From Larix kaempferi (Eukaryota > Streptophyta > Pinopsida > Pinales > Pinaceae), in contig BSBM01001448.1 in assembly GCA_027924585.1 (NCBI GenBank), positions 1,984,001 through 2,048,000 of the forward strand: a DNA stretch of 64,000 bases. The letters run 5' to 3'. The first letter of the stretch is position 1. Every line of letters starts with the position of its first letter. Shown here one piece after another: positions 23,346-32,399 of this stretch. The position numbers and the translations under genes are program-made. The notes below the pieces were generated by a model. The model was not told where the DNA came from, did not search any database, and saw only the letters and a list, made by a program, of their open reading frames with translations.

Positions 23346-24600
23346 CTAAGATCCATATGGGATATGAGTTCCTATAATATATTTTGTGTGCTGGTGACGA
23401 ATCTTGAGATCATTACTATGGTCGAGTGAGGGGAAAAAGGCTATATGACCCAAATTAAGCTTCTAGGGCACATGGGACAAATGATTCCCTCAACCACAAC
23501 ACATGTAATGTAGAGGGGATCTTTAACCACCAATTGGAATACACATTACATTAGGATATTTTATTCACCAAGGATGTGTATCAAGGCCTTGACCATTGTC
23601 ATATGGGAACCATTAAAATGCTTTCTACACTATATGGTTCTACACTAGATGGTGTCCATATTATACTTGTGGGATAAAGATTCCATTTATAGGGTTTGTG
23701 TGGTGTTTTTGGACCATATGCATGGTCCATAAACTATAAAACATATTTTTATTCCCTGAGACCTTAGTTTTTATCCTTGTACCATGGGCAATGTATCAAG
23801 AAGCATCTACTATGGGAAACCTCCTAATGGCTCACATATTACCATGAATAAGGACTCGAGACCCATCCCTAGTATGAAAAGCCTCCCCTAGTATGAAAAG
23901 CCTCCCCTATTATGAAAAATATCCTATAAGTGTCCACATCCCACTTGTATATCGAAGATCCTTCATCCCATCTATTTTGTCTAAAAATTTCCAATCAGAT
24001 CCCCATATCTCATGCAAAGGCCAAAGTTTATGAGCCCTAGAAGAATAATCTTGATCATGATGACCTTTTTTTTCATCAACCATGTTCAAAGCCCTATAAT
24101 CCACATTAAGTGTATAAAATATTTTAAAGATACACATATCCCACAAAGAGGCCAATGATATTGGTTTGTATAATGCTTTGAGGCCTATTCCAGGGACCGA
24201 AATCCTAGAAGCTTCATTTTGGGAGAAAGTCCCAAAATCCATCTCTTGTGTGAAAAACCTCCTAATAGTACCCATATTTGACTCAAGGACAAAGGTACTT
24301 TGTAGAGGTGTTTTGTGGTGGTTTAAGGAATATTTCATGTCCATAAGACCTCCAGGATTAATTTATGGATGAAGGACCTTATTTTTCTCCCCCCATCAAG
24401 TTCAGGGCCCATAGACCCATTCCTACAACATAAAAGCTCCTAATGACACCCCTATACAACTTGTATGTAAAAAATACATTTTAGATGTCCTATGTTGTAG
24501 TTCAAGTCCTTAATCATGGCCTTTTAGTATAAGGATATTCATTTAGGATCTAATTCCCTAGATTTACCTCCAAACCATTTTAAATACCCCATTTTACTTG
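23346..24600. repeat. Diverged repeat block inside the CT array
   Basis: This AT-richer block has no gene. Degenerate related phrases recur: GAAACCTCCTAATGG near 23818, GAAAAACCTCCTAATAG near 24255, AAAAGCTCCTAATGAC near 24433, and a short triple GTATGAAAAGCCTCCCCTA at 23873-23912. This suggests an old, eroded tandem repeat with irregular spacing. The minus-strand ORF at 23910-24344 has no family resemblance. Confidence 0.4.
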
Positions 24601-24783
24601 CCTCTCACTCTCTCTCTCTCTAACACTCACTATCTCTCTGTCTCTCTCCCTAAACCTCTATCCCCCTTGATATCTCTCCTTAAACCCCTACCCCCCTTGT
24701 TCCATCTCTCTTGACCCCTAACCCCTAATCTCTATCTCTCTCAACCCCTGACCCCCAATCTCCCTCTCTCTCTCAACCCCTGA
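24601..24783. repeat. Right-hand remnant of the CT/telomere-like array
   Basis: About 180 bp of (CT)n with CCCCTAACCCC motifs, ending at 24783. Element A starts 43 bp further on, so A probably inserted near the array border. Confidence 0.8.
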
Positions 24784-24825
24784 CTAGATTATATACAGCC
24801 TCTCATGCCCATAATTATTGGCAGG

Positions 24826-25137
24826 CGTGTTTAGATGAGTCATTTGCACAACATCACGGATGCTGCGCAAGGTTAAAGATGCCGCGCAAGGGGGAAAGTA
24901 GTGCAGAAATCGGAAACAATAGTACTTTATGTATTTTTGGGTCATTTTGGACTGCATTGAGCGGGATAGGGTCATTCTTTTGTAGATTTTGTTAAGAAGT
25001 AGTTAGGCGGTTGCCTAAGTGGACCATAAATGCAAAGGCGTAAGCCTATAAGTAGATGTAGAAGCGCAAGTGTTAGGATAAGCCAGAGAATAGTCATTAT
25101 CATGATTGGATAGAAGAATTGTGCTTGTTTTGGTCTA
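24826..25137 (+). mobile_element. Element A 5' LTR (3'-truncated)
   Basis: It matches 50757-51022: GTTAGGCGGTT, CCTAAGTGGACCATAAATG and CTATAAGTAGATGTAGAAG are shared in order. The start corresponds to TGAGTTTGGATGAGT of the 3' copy, here CGTGTTTAGATGAGT. A TATA-type box CTATAAGTAG lies at 25046-25055. After 25137 the sequence switches abruptly to the LTR of element B. The U5 end, the PBS and the leader of A are absent. Confidence 0.75.
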
Positions 25138-25694
25138 TTAAGGTCGGTGAAGCTCTTGCAATGTCTAAGAGGGTTGCTCCAAGCTCCAATGTGCTCCTTC
25201 TCTTTCTCCAATGGTGGGAATGGGCCAAAAGGGGCTCTCAAGGTGAAAGTAGCTCAATGTTGAGCTAGGGTTTCAAGAGAGATTTTGGCAGAGTAAGGGT
25301 ATGCTTGATTGTGGATGTGAAATGAGGGATCTCCATCACCTATTTATAGTTTCTTGGTGGTGGAGTGCTAGCCCATGGTTTTGGGAACCATATGGTTTAG
25401 GGCAGTTGTATAGGGTTTTTTCCTCTTTTTCCTCATTATTTTATATTTTTTATTCCCTTTTTAAAGGGATTTTGCTATTTTAGAGGAATTTTTGGATTTT
25501 TTGGAGGAAAAAGGGGTTTTTTAGCCTTTTTGAGGCTTTTTTGATGGTTTTGTGGCCTTTTGGAGGCATTTTAGGCCCTTTGGAGGCTTTTTAGTGGGAT
25601 TTTTAGGGGTTTTAAGGGAAATATGGTAGAAAAATGGTCAAATGAGCCATGTAATGAGGTAGATGAGGTAGTGAACACTTTTTGGTTGTTAACA
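25138..25694 (-). mobile_element. Element B 3' LTR (truncated)
   Basis: It matches 39899-40437, from GGTGAAGCTCTTGCAATGTC to the terminal GTTAACA. It keeps the U3 part and the TATA box (CTATAAATAGG on the minus strand, 25339-25349). The remaining R/U5 part, present in the 5' LTR down to 38090, is missing. Overlapping parts look about 96% identical by eye, with a few small indels. The junction with A at about 25137 shows a short TATTAA microhomology. Confidence 0.85.
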
Positions 25695-25707
25695 GATTGC
25701 CCCCTGA
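25695..25707 (-). other. Element B polypurine tract (degenerate)
   Basis: On the minus strand, CAGGGGGCAATC directly precedes the LTR start TGTTAACA. A short G-rich purine tract at this point is where plus-strand DNA synthesis would start. It is short and not perfectly purine. Confidence 0.5.
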
Positions 25708-25724
25708 TGTGCAAGGGCAGGAGC

Positions 25725-26090
25725 TCATCGTATGGACGATGGACATCATAAGTCATATATGGTTTTCCTGGGGTATGGAGAAGAAAAGAAACAAACTGAA
25801 GCCCGGAACAACGATCCCAAACAAACTGCAAGAACTAAAAGTACATAACCTCAGTAATGGATGAAAAATCATCTGATCATATGGACGAGGCGGGCATTCC
25901 CATGCTCGTATCAAGATATAATAACAATGGGGTCCAAAATATGGGGACCTGAAATATACATAACCTCAAATACTGAATGAGGAAGAATCTCAATATATGG
26001 ACGAGGCGGGCATACCAATGCTCGTATCAAGATACATAAAAATAACTGTAAGGCCCGAAAAAAGGGGGACCTGTAAGATACATAGAGAAC
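25725..26090. repeat. ~117-bp tandem repeat in element B 3' region
   Basis: The phrase ATATGGACGAGGCGGGCAT occurs at 25879 and 25995, and ACATAACCTCA at about 25843 and 25961. This gives a period of about 117 bp and roughly 2.5 copies. It lies just upstream (in element sense) of the 3' LTR, and no protein is recognised. Confidence 0.7.
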
Positions 26091-26099
26091 CACTGTGCA

Positions 26100-27042
26100 C
26101 ATCATAAGAGTCCAGAGGGAACACAAATCTGGGACATACTGCTGGGATGACCATGTCTGAGCTGAAGAACTGATACATTGGAATGACAACAATGCTACTG
26201 AATGTGGTACCAAAGGAACTGATGAGCTGCTGGATTAGAGTGACAAGGGGTACAATCACAATGGTACACTGAACTGGAACTGATCTGGGACTGAACTGGG
26301 TACTCAAGGAAGCATGTAACTGGATGGCTTCCGAATACAATCGCCAACGCAGCCCGGACATCCACGGGAACATATAACTGGGTGTTCCGAAGTGACTCAC
26401 CAATGTGCTAGAGTCGGGGGAAATCCAGGGTCTTCGAAAAATAATGGTAGGAATGTAAATCCTGCGCGATTCTCAGCGATGCGATCAAGGTGCTGAAGTC
26501 GAGCATGTGAGAAACAACCATTCGGAGAGGCAATGATGACTCCTCCCAAAATGGTCCGTAGGCACGCACCACAGATGGTGATGTGTCCAAGGCGCAGGGG
26601 CCTCTGAGTCTATCTTCTGGAATAGAGGGGCTGTCGTTGACAGAGGGAGACCTGCAACTATCAAGGCAATGATGTTTCCTTGACAGGAGTGCGAGGCGGA
26701 GAACCGAAATGTGATAGTACTGATGGCAGTACTGACAAACTGGGGGGAATAACTGGGTAAGTAGAGTGGGTGGACTCAAACTTCCTTTGTTCAGAGTACG
26801 ACGGTGGGGATGATCGGGAAGCATATGAAACTTGACTGAGGGGAAAGGGATCATAGCTGTATTGGATTGGGGAGGGGGACTGGGCTGAGGGAGACTCGAG
26901 CTGGGGTAAAATGGCAGAAGACTGCAGAATACTCTGAACAAAGGCGACCTGATTCGGTGTGCTGTCGAGATGATCGATCATAGTGCCTAGAGGCACGAGA
27001 TGACTTCTTCATGGGTTAAGGAACTAGAAGAAGTGTGTGTAA
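26100..27042 (-). other. Element B 3' region, unrecognised minus-strand ORFs
   Basis: Two overlapping minus-strand open frames (26408-26941 and 26661-26996) are rich in Ser and Pro. They lie in the sense orientation of B downstream of its second RNase H. No domain is recognised and stops interrupt both. They could be the eroded tail of a sense accessory protein or non-coding DNA. Confidence 0.25.
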
Positions 27043-27241
27043 AATGGTACTGTCGTGTTGATTGAAACGAGCCCAGGACAGTTCATGCTCGTGGTTGCTT
27101 TCAATTTTAAGGAGTCTGAAAGCGATAAGAAGACTCTGAAGTAATGGAATGGTACTGTCGTGTGGATTTTACGAGCCCAGGACAGTTCGTGCTCGTGGTT
27201 GCTTTCAATTTTAGAGAGTCTGAAAGCGATAAGAAGACTCC
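27043..27241. repeat. 105-bp tandem duplication
   Basis: AATGGTACTGTCGTG starts at 27043 and again at 27148. Both copies contain GAGCCCAGGACAGTTC, GCTCGTGGTTGCTTTCAATT and AGCGATAAGAAGACTC with few differences. The unit is non-coding and lies inside the 3' region of element B. Confidence 0.85.
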
Positions 27242-27654
27242 AGGGGGTTGCTTTTTCGTGTGTTAGTCTCCAAGGCCCAAAGAAGCATAAAAGGTTGCAA
27301 TGAAGAACTCTTCTAGCTAGTGTGACTAGAGTATTCCTTTTTCGTAATTAGTCTACCAGGTCCGGAAAAGGGTTAAACTTATACCAGATAGACGCCCTTT
27401 CAGGTACTTTAACGAGCATGAAAGGAAGCAAGATTGCTCGGCGATATTTTCATTGTTTTAGGAGTCAGAAAAGAGCTTAACAGAAACTCCCTAAGTGCCT
27501 TTTTCGTAAAGGACTTGTCTGGCCCGAAAAAGGGATAAAATTATACCGAACAAAAGGAATGGCCAGGCAAGGAGGAAGTGTTCAATCAAGGAACATGTAT
27601 GATGACCAAGAACAAGGGTGGGGGGGAACACTGGTGGGCCTCCTTGCGGGGTGA

Positions 27655-28090
27655 ATGGAATGGTGGCAAAAAAATGAAACATTTGCAGTATGACAGGAGT
27701 GAATGGCTCATGTAAAAGTGTGGAACAATCCGATGGCGGCCGATGTGGCACGCAAGCCGAGGCAACAAGGTGTTGGGACATAATGTTGAAATTGTACCAA
27801 GTGAGAGCGAGGAATGATCTCAAGCATCATCACGAGCTCGGAAAAATGAATCCGACGATATAAAGAGCGTCAAAAATGGATAATGGCCGATGTGGCACGC
27901 AAAACGAGGTGACGGGGGGCGTTTTGGAAAAAAGACCTGAAAAATCTGGGGGTGAGAGCGAGAAATGATCTCAAGCATCATCACTGGCTCGAAAAAATGA
28001 ATCTGATGATATAAAATATGCGAAAAATGGAGAACGGCCGATGTGGCATGCAAACCGAGGCGACTAGTGGCGTCTGAAAAATGTGTAAAA
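27655..28090. repeat. ~150-bp tandem repeat, about three copies
   Basis: GGCCGATGTGGCA recurs at 27738, 27885 and 28036, and GTGAGAGCGAGGAATGATCT at 27801 and 27951, giving a period of 147-151 bp. The last two copies are the more similar pair. Together with the 105-bp and 117-bp repeats this makes most of the B 3' region tandemly repetitive. Confidence 0.8.
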
Positions 28091-28429
28091 AATGAGGGGG
28101 AAAAAATAATGCAACGAGGTGACCATCAGGACGGTCTCGTCGTGCTGATTCCAGTGGTGGAAACAGTTCAAAAAATGGACTCCGTTTGGGTTCAGAATGG
28201 CCAAAACAAGAAAAAGTCAACTGATTATAAATAGTGAGTGGGTCCAACATGACAAGTGGCAGTTGTACTATTTGACTTTGACTAGTGATCAGAGTGGACC
28301 AGAGGTGAGGTGGCATTTCTGGACGATCCGACCGATCGATTTCAGATCCGGGAGATACAGGTATTCCGTCAAACTCATACCTGCATGTTTTTTGGGTTCG
28401 GGGGGTGGGTAGTGGTTCCCAGGGCTTAC

Positions 28430-28724
28430 CTGTATAGTCCACGTGGGGTGGACCGCGGGTTTTTTAGGGGGAGCCACGGTCGGAGATCGCGGGTTCCATG
28501 GTGAATGACGCGCGTGGAGACCGCGGGGTCCGATGTGGAACACACGGTCTGGGACCGTCTGTTCCGAGGCTGAACATGCGGTTCGGTACCACGTGTTCGG
28601 GGCTGACAGTCGCGGTTGTGGACCGCAACTGTGGGACAAACAGCCACGGTCAGAAACCGCGGCAAGGGGGCCTAAAGCCGCATTTTGGAGCGAGCTGTTA
28701 GGACTTCTCGGGGGGGGGGGGGGG
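28430..28724. repeat. GC-rich degenerate repeat and G15 run upstream of PMD ORF
   Basis: Variants of GGACCGCGG, GAGACCGCGGGG and AGAAACCGCGG recur every 20-40 bp from about 28430 to 28690. A run of 15 G (28710-28724) follows 20 bp before the PMD start codon. Base composition is far more GC-rich than the surroundings. Minus- and plus-strand ORFs here (for example 28289-28915) look like by-products of this composition. Confidence 0.6.
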
Positions 28725-28743
28725 TAAAGTTTATTTCTTTGAC

Positions 28744-29649
28744 ATGAGTCTGATGAGTTTGCCTTGCGTGTTTGACAGGATGCCGCTGGTACTATGGAGA
28801 GAGCAGGAGATCCCAGATGAGATAGTGGATTACATCCGGGATGATGGTCATGTGCGGGCGGTGTTGGGGATGTGCGGACTGCTGAAGTTCGCGCAGGTAC
28901 CCATGATGCATTCAACAGGGTTGCTGCTAAACCGGCTAGTGAGTTTCTGGGAGCCAGACATACAGGCTTTCATGGTGCAGGGTGAGAGGGTGGACCTCAC
29001 CCTGACTGATGTATACTTCCTGACAGGGTTTCCCTGTCTGGGTAGGGTGGCGGATACGCAGCCGAGAGTATCCGCCGATGTGGATATGGAGGACATGCTG
29101 GAGCGATATTGTGCTCCAGAGGCTAGGGTGCATAGGAATGCACTCTGGGTGATAGACCTACAGGAGCCGGCGATACGGGCGATTGCAGCATGCGTGGTAC
29201 GTGTGTTGGGGTCCCAGTCACCGGAGAAGGTGTCTGGTGGCCAGATGCAGCTTGTGGAGCGCGTACTGGACAGGGTCTACTATGCGTGGGGCCAGATGTT
29301 CCTCACTTGTGTACAGCGACAGCTGACAGCAGTGAAGGAGTCCGGCAAGGGGTTTTGCTATGGTTCCTTCCTATGTGCGTTCTTCATGGAGAGGGTACCC
29401 ACCCTGTGGCCGCGGGTATCGATCAGGGAAGGAGGTGTGAGGGAGCCGCGGATGGTGCGGTGGGGCGAGATGATGCGTCGCCATGGTGGCGGCGAGGTTG
29501 GTAGATACTTCACGCAGGAGTTATACCTGCAGTGGCTACAAATGCCACTACCACTGGACAACTATCCGTATAGGGATATGGACTACACGGGAGACCCAGA
29601 GGCGCCGTGGGCACTAGGACAGGCATGGGGACCAGACGATACGTATTAA
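28744..29649 (+). CDS. Plant mobile domain (PMD)-like protein, antisense in element B
   Basis: A 301-aa open frame without stops, opposite in direction to the retrotransposon that contains it. It shows the PMD pattern: an N-terminal VLWREQEIPDE region, MHSTGLLLNRLVSFWEPD (55-72), then TLTDVYFLTGFPCLG (86-100), which corresponds to the conserved 'L-x-D-x-x-x-L-x-G-x-P-x-x-G' core, and a W-rich C-terminal half. PMD proteins such as Arabidopsis MAIN/MAIL1 act in the nucleus in silencing of transposons and in genome stability; many other copies ride on MULE and gypsy elements. TTTGACAG just before ATG 28780 looks like a splice acceptor, so residue 13 (M at 28780) may be the start of a downstream exon. 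It is the best-preserved reading frame in the window. Its function here is unknown. Confidence 0.75.
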   Translation: MSLMSLPCVFDRMPLVLWREQEIPDEIVDYIRDDGHVRAVLGMCGLLKFAQVPMMHSTGLLLNRLVSFWEPDIQAFMVQGERVDLTLTDVYFLTGFPCLGRVADTQPRVSADVDMEDMLERYCAPEARVHRNALWVIDLQEPAIRAIAACVVRVLGSQSPEKVSGGQMQLVERVLDRVYYAWGQMFLTCVQRQLTAVKESGKGFCYGSFLCAFFMERVPTLWPRVSIREGGVREPRMVRWGEMMRRHGGGEVGRYFTQELYLQWLQMPLPLDNYPYRDMDYTGDPEAPWALGQAWGPDDTY

Positions 29650-29733
29650 TTTACTTGCATGTTGTGGATGTCAAGTTTTATATATGATGTGGGGTATGAT
29701 ATATACTGTTACTGACTAATGTGTGATCTACAG

Positions 29734-30101
29734 ATGTGGGTCCGAGACCGCCGCCAGGACATGTGGCACGTAGGGGACATGTGGCGGCACCAGCCTTACC
29801 CGGCCGAGGCAAGGTGCGTCGGAGGGACGCGGAGGGGACTTTGGAGTCTGTTCGAGTGTTGCTGGATCAGTTACTAGTTGGAGTAACCGACGAGGGATGG
29901 CGGGATGTGGATCCCGATGTAGTTCAGGATTGCATGAGGGCACCCCAAGAGTTCATATCTATTGCGATCCGGGTGGCTATCTTGGCAGATAGGGCACGGG
30001 CACAGGAGCCGGTAGGGGATGAGGACTTGCTGGAGGAGGAGCGGGGGGAGGACTCAGAGGCAGCCGATGCAGGCAGTGATGCAGGGTACGACTCTCACTA
30101 G
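29734..30101 (+). CDS. Possible second exon of the PMD-like gene
   Basis: An open frame follows a clean acceptor (GATCTACAG at 29725-29733) 84 bp after the PMD stop. It encodes a basic N-terminal part rich in Arg/Pro, a short helical segment (LDQLLVGVTDEGW) and an acidic C-terminus (EDLLEEERGEDSEAAD) ending DSH. It has no recognised domain. The only obvious donor near the end of the first exon (GTATTAAT at 29643) would not keep this frame, so the connection is not proven. It may instead be a separate ORF or a shifted exon. Confidence 0.35.
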
Positions 30102-30255
30102 GGAGTGCAGGGGACTCCCCCCGAGTTTTGTAGCTACGACATGTATTTTATGAGGCTTTAGGGATGTATAGCCATTTTTTGTATAGCTAAGTATAGGGGT
30201 ACTCAGGACATGTATAGCACTATGACATGTATTTTTTGATATATATATATATATG

Positions 30256-30520
30256 CACGTGGATGCATCTTTTTGTGATGTTGTTGTGGTTGGACGCACG
30301 TGGATGCACTTATGGTGTGTTATATGTTTGTACTGCACGTGGATGCAAGTAGTATAGGATGTTGGGCACGTGGATGCCCCTTGTGTATGTTATGTGATGT
30401 ATTGCATATGGATGCAACACTATGTATGTAGGACTAGGCACGTGGATTCCCCTGTATGTGAATGTGTTTGTATTTTTTGTTGCACATGGATGCAAATGTT
30501 TATGTGATGATAGGCACGTG
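30256..30520. repeat. G-box (CACGTG) minisatellite
   Basis: Eight units of the type GCACGTGGATGC are spaced about 30-71 bp apart. Perfect CACGTG is at 30256, 30297, 30336, 30367, 30439 and 30515, with variants CATATG at 30405 and CACATG at 30483. The block fills the gap between the antisense PMD reading frames and the second RNase H of element B. CACGTG is the plant G-box recognised by bZIP and bHLH factors; whether these sites bind anything is unknown. Confidence 0.85.
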
Positions 30521-30586
30521 GATGCCCCTTGCAATCTTTTTTGGGTTTTTATATATTTTTATGAGATGCTATGCATGATGGAGGTT

Positions 30587-31015
30587 TTACATGGTGTGAT
30601 TGATGTGCCAATCTAGAATGTTGTTGGCCATTTGATCTGCGACACTATTTTGAGCTCTTGGGACATGGGTGAATGTTATGGATTCAAACTGTCGGCTGAG
30701 TTGTTTTGTGCGCAGGAATTTTCTAAAGAGGCAGGGATCACGCACCTGGTAGTAGTTGTTGAGCTGGGAGACAAGCAGCTGGGAGTCAAGGAACACATGG
30801 AGGTGACGTATGCCCATCTGGAGGGCAGCAGTCAGGAGACCGGTCACAGCATCATACTCCGCCTGGTTATTGGTAGCAGCGCCTATACAGATTCTGTCAA
30901 GGTGAATCATTTCATTGGAAGGGGAATATAGGACCCACGCTACAGAAGCCAGGTTGGGAGACCAGCGGCTTGCTCCATCGGCGAAGCCAGTATAGTGAGG
31001 TGGAAGATGGTCCAT
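30587..31015 (-). CDS. Second RNase H (aRNH type), downstream of integrase
   Basis: A 142-aa intact frame. All RNase H type I catalytic positions are present: D13 in GFADGAS, E53 in NNQAEYDA, D77 in VFLDSQLL and D127 in SVADQMAN. Tat-lineage elements carry an extra RNase H of this type, usually between the first RNase H and integrase. Here it follows integrase (whose frame ends at 31122) as its own ORF. The first RNase H of this element has lost its expected aspartate (VSASEH), so this domain could supply the activity. A splice-acceptor-like tract ends exactly at its ATG. It contains no premature stop, unlike the rest of B pol. Confidence 0.85.
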   Translation of the reverse strand: MDHLPPHYTGFADGASRWSPNLASVAWVLYSPSNEMIHLDRICIGAATNNQAEYDAVTGLLTAALQMGIRHLHVFLDSQLLVSQLNNYYQVRDPCLFRKFLRTKQLSRQFESITFTHVPRAQNSVADQMANNILDWHINHTM

Positions 31016-31090
31016 CTGTGGTCATGCAAAAAAAATGAGGAATGTAAGATCGCGGTAAAAAAGGTGAAAAACAAAAAAGAGAGCAAACTG
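31016..31090 (-). promoter_or_regulatory. Splice-acceptor-like tract before the second RNase H
   Basis: On the minus strand a pyrimidine-rich stretch (CTCTCTTTTTTG, TTTTTCACCTTTTTT, CATTTTTTTTGC) ends in GACCACAG immediately before the ATG. This is the layout of an intron 3' end. A donor candidate GAAGGTAAC lies near 31177 in the end of the integrase frame, but joining it would not keep the two frames together, so the true donor is unknown. Confidence 0.45.
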
Positions 31091-31121
31091 TACAATGCGG
31101 ACCATCGAGGCCGCGAGTTAT

Positions 31122-32387
31122 TTAGGAATAAAAGCATTTGAGATACAACCCATTACGAGGGTTGCGCAAAGGGTTACCTTCGGAGTCAGCTAAAAGGTAT
31201 GCCCCCTTGCCGAGACAAGTTTGCATGATGTAAGGGCCTTGCCACATGGATTCGAACTTCCCTTTTCCGGTTTTGTCATGGGCTTGGTCATAGGCGAGGA
31301 CAAGGTCCCCTTCGTGGAAAGTTCGAGGGCGTACATGTTTGTCGTAACCAGCTTTGGAGCGGTTCTTGGAAGCTTCAATGGTCTAGAGAGCGGCACGACG
31401 GTCTTCATCGGCTTGTTCGAGGGATAGTAGATGTTGCTCGAGTGGGGAGGTATCGGGGAGAAGCTCGACGGCAATTTGTAAGGTAGGTATCTGACACTCA
31501 ATGGGGAGGACAGACTCTACGCTGTGAACTAAGTGAAACGGAGTAAAACCAGTGGCGGTCTTGGTGGATGTACGGTAAGCCCATAAGGCGGGGAAGAGCA
31601 TATGGTGCCAATTGGACTTATGCCGGTCAACAGTGCGTTGGAGGATGGTCTTTAAAATTTTGTTAATGGCCTCTACTCGGCCGTTCCCTTGGGGGTAGTA
31701 AGCAGAGGAGAACTGATGTTCGAATTTTAGGAGGGTGGATAACTCGCGCCAAACGGAATCTTCGAAGTCTGAACCATGGTCTGAGACCAACTGTTTAGGA
31801 ACCCCGAATCGAGTGATAACGTGGTTTAAAAAGAAACGGGCAGCTGTGTCAGCGGTACAATTGAAGGTAGGCATGGCTTCGGCCCATTTGGTGAAGTAAT
31901 CGACGGCGACAATGATGTACTTGTGGCCATTGGCAGACGGGGGTCTACATTCCATGAAGTCGATGGCCCACTTACAAAAGGGACCAACGGTGACGACTGG
32001 GTGTAACAGAGCAGGTGGTGTCCGGGCCTTGGGGGAAAAAAGTTGGCAGTTATGGCAATGCTTGACCGCAGTGATGCAGTTGGTGAAAAGTGTGGGCCAG
32101 AAATATCCGGCGCGGACGACCTTTTGGGTAGTGGCCATTCCAGAGAAATGGCCGCCGCAGGCACCGCTATGATAGTCATTGAGGACGTGCTCAAATTCCT
32201 CGTGTGTAAGGAAACGACGAAGAATTGTGTCAACCCCCCGCCGGTAAAGGACATCTCCAAGGAGGAGATAGCGAGAGGCCTGGTGACGTATACGACGACG
32301 TCCATTACGGGTGACTCTGAACTTCTGCGTGCGCAGATATAACAAAATATCACCGTACCATGGGTCATCAGACGAGATAGTGAACAA
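31122..32387 (-). pseudogene. Element B integrase
   Basis: The frame from 32387 encodes the HHCC zinc module (H73, H80, C111, C114) and the DDE core with D143 (WAIDFME), D203 (SDHGSDF) and E239 (GRVEAIN) at the correct DX35E spacing. A TAG at about 31383 separates the core from the C-terminal part, where the GPY-type module (MWQGPY) is recognisable; the frame ends at 31122. All catalytic residues are intact, so one stop is the main visible defect. The enzyme would insert the cDNA into the host genome. Confidence 0.88.
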
Positions 32388-32399
32388 GTGATTGTCGGG

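Noticed and set aside
28710-28724. Polypurine tract of a plus-strand retroelement
   Set aside because: No LTR start follows the G-run; the PMD reading frame starts 20 bp later.
28289-28915. 208-aa minus-strand ORF opposite the PMD gene start
   Set aside because: Low-complexity Pro/Arg/Ser content arises from the GC-rich repeat; the plus strand shows a real domain.
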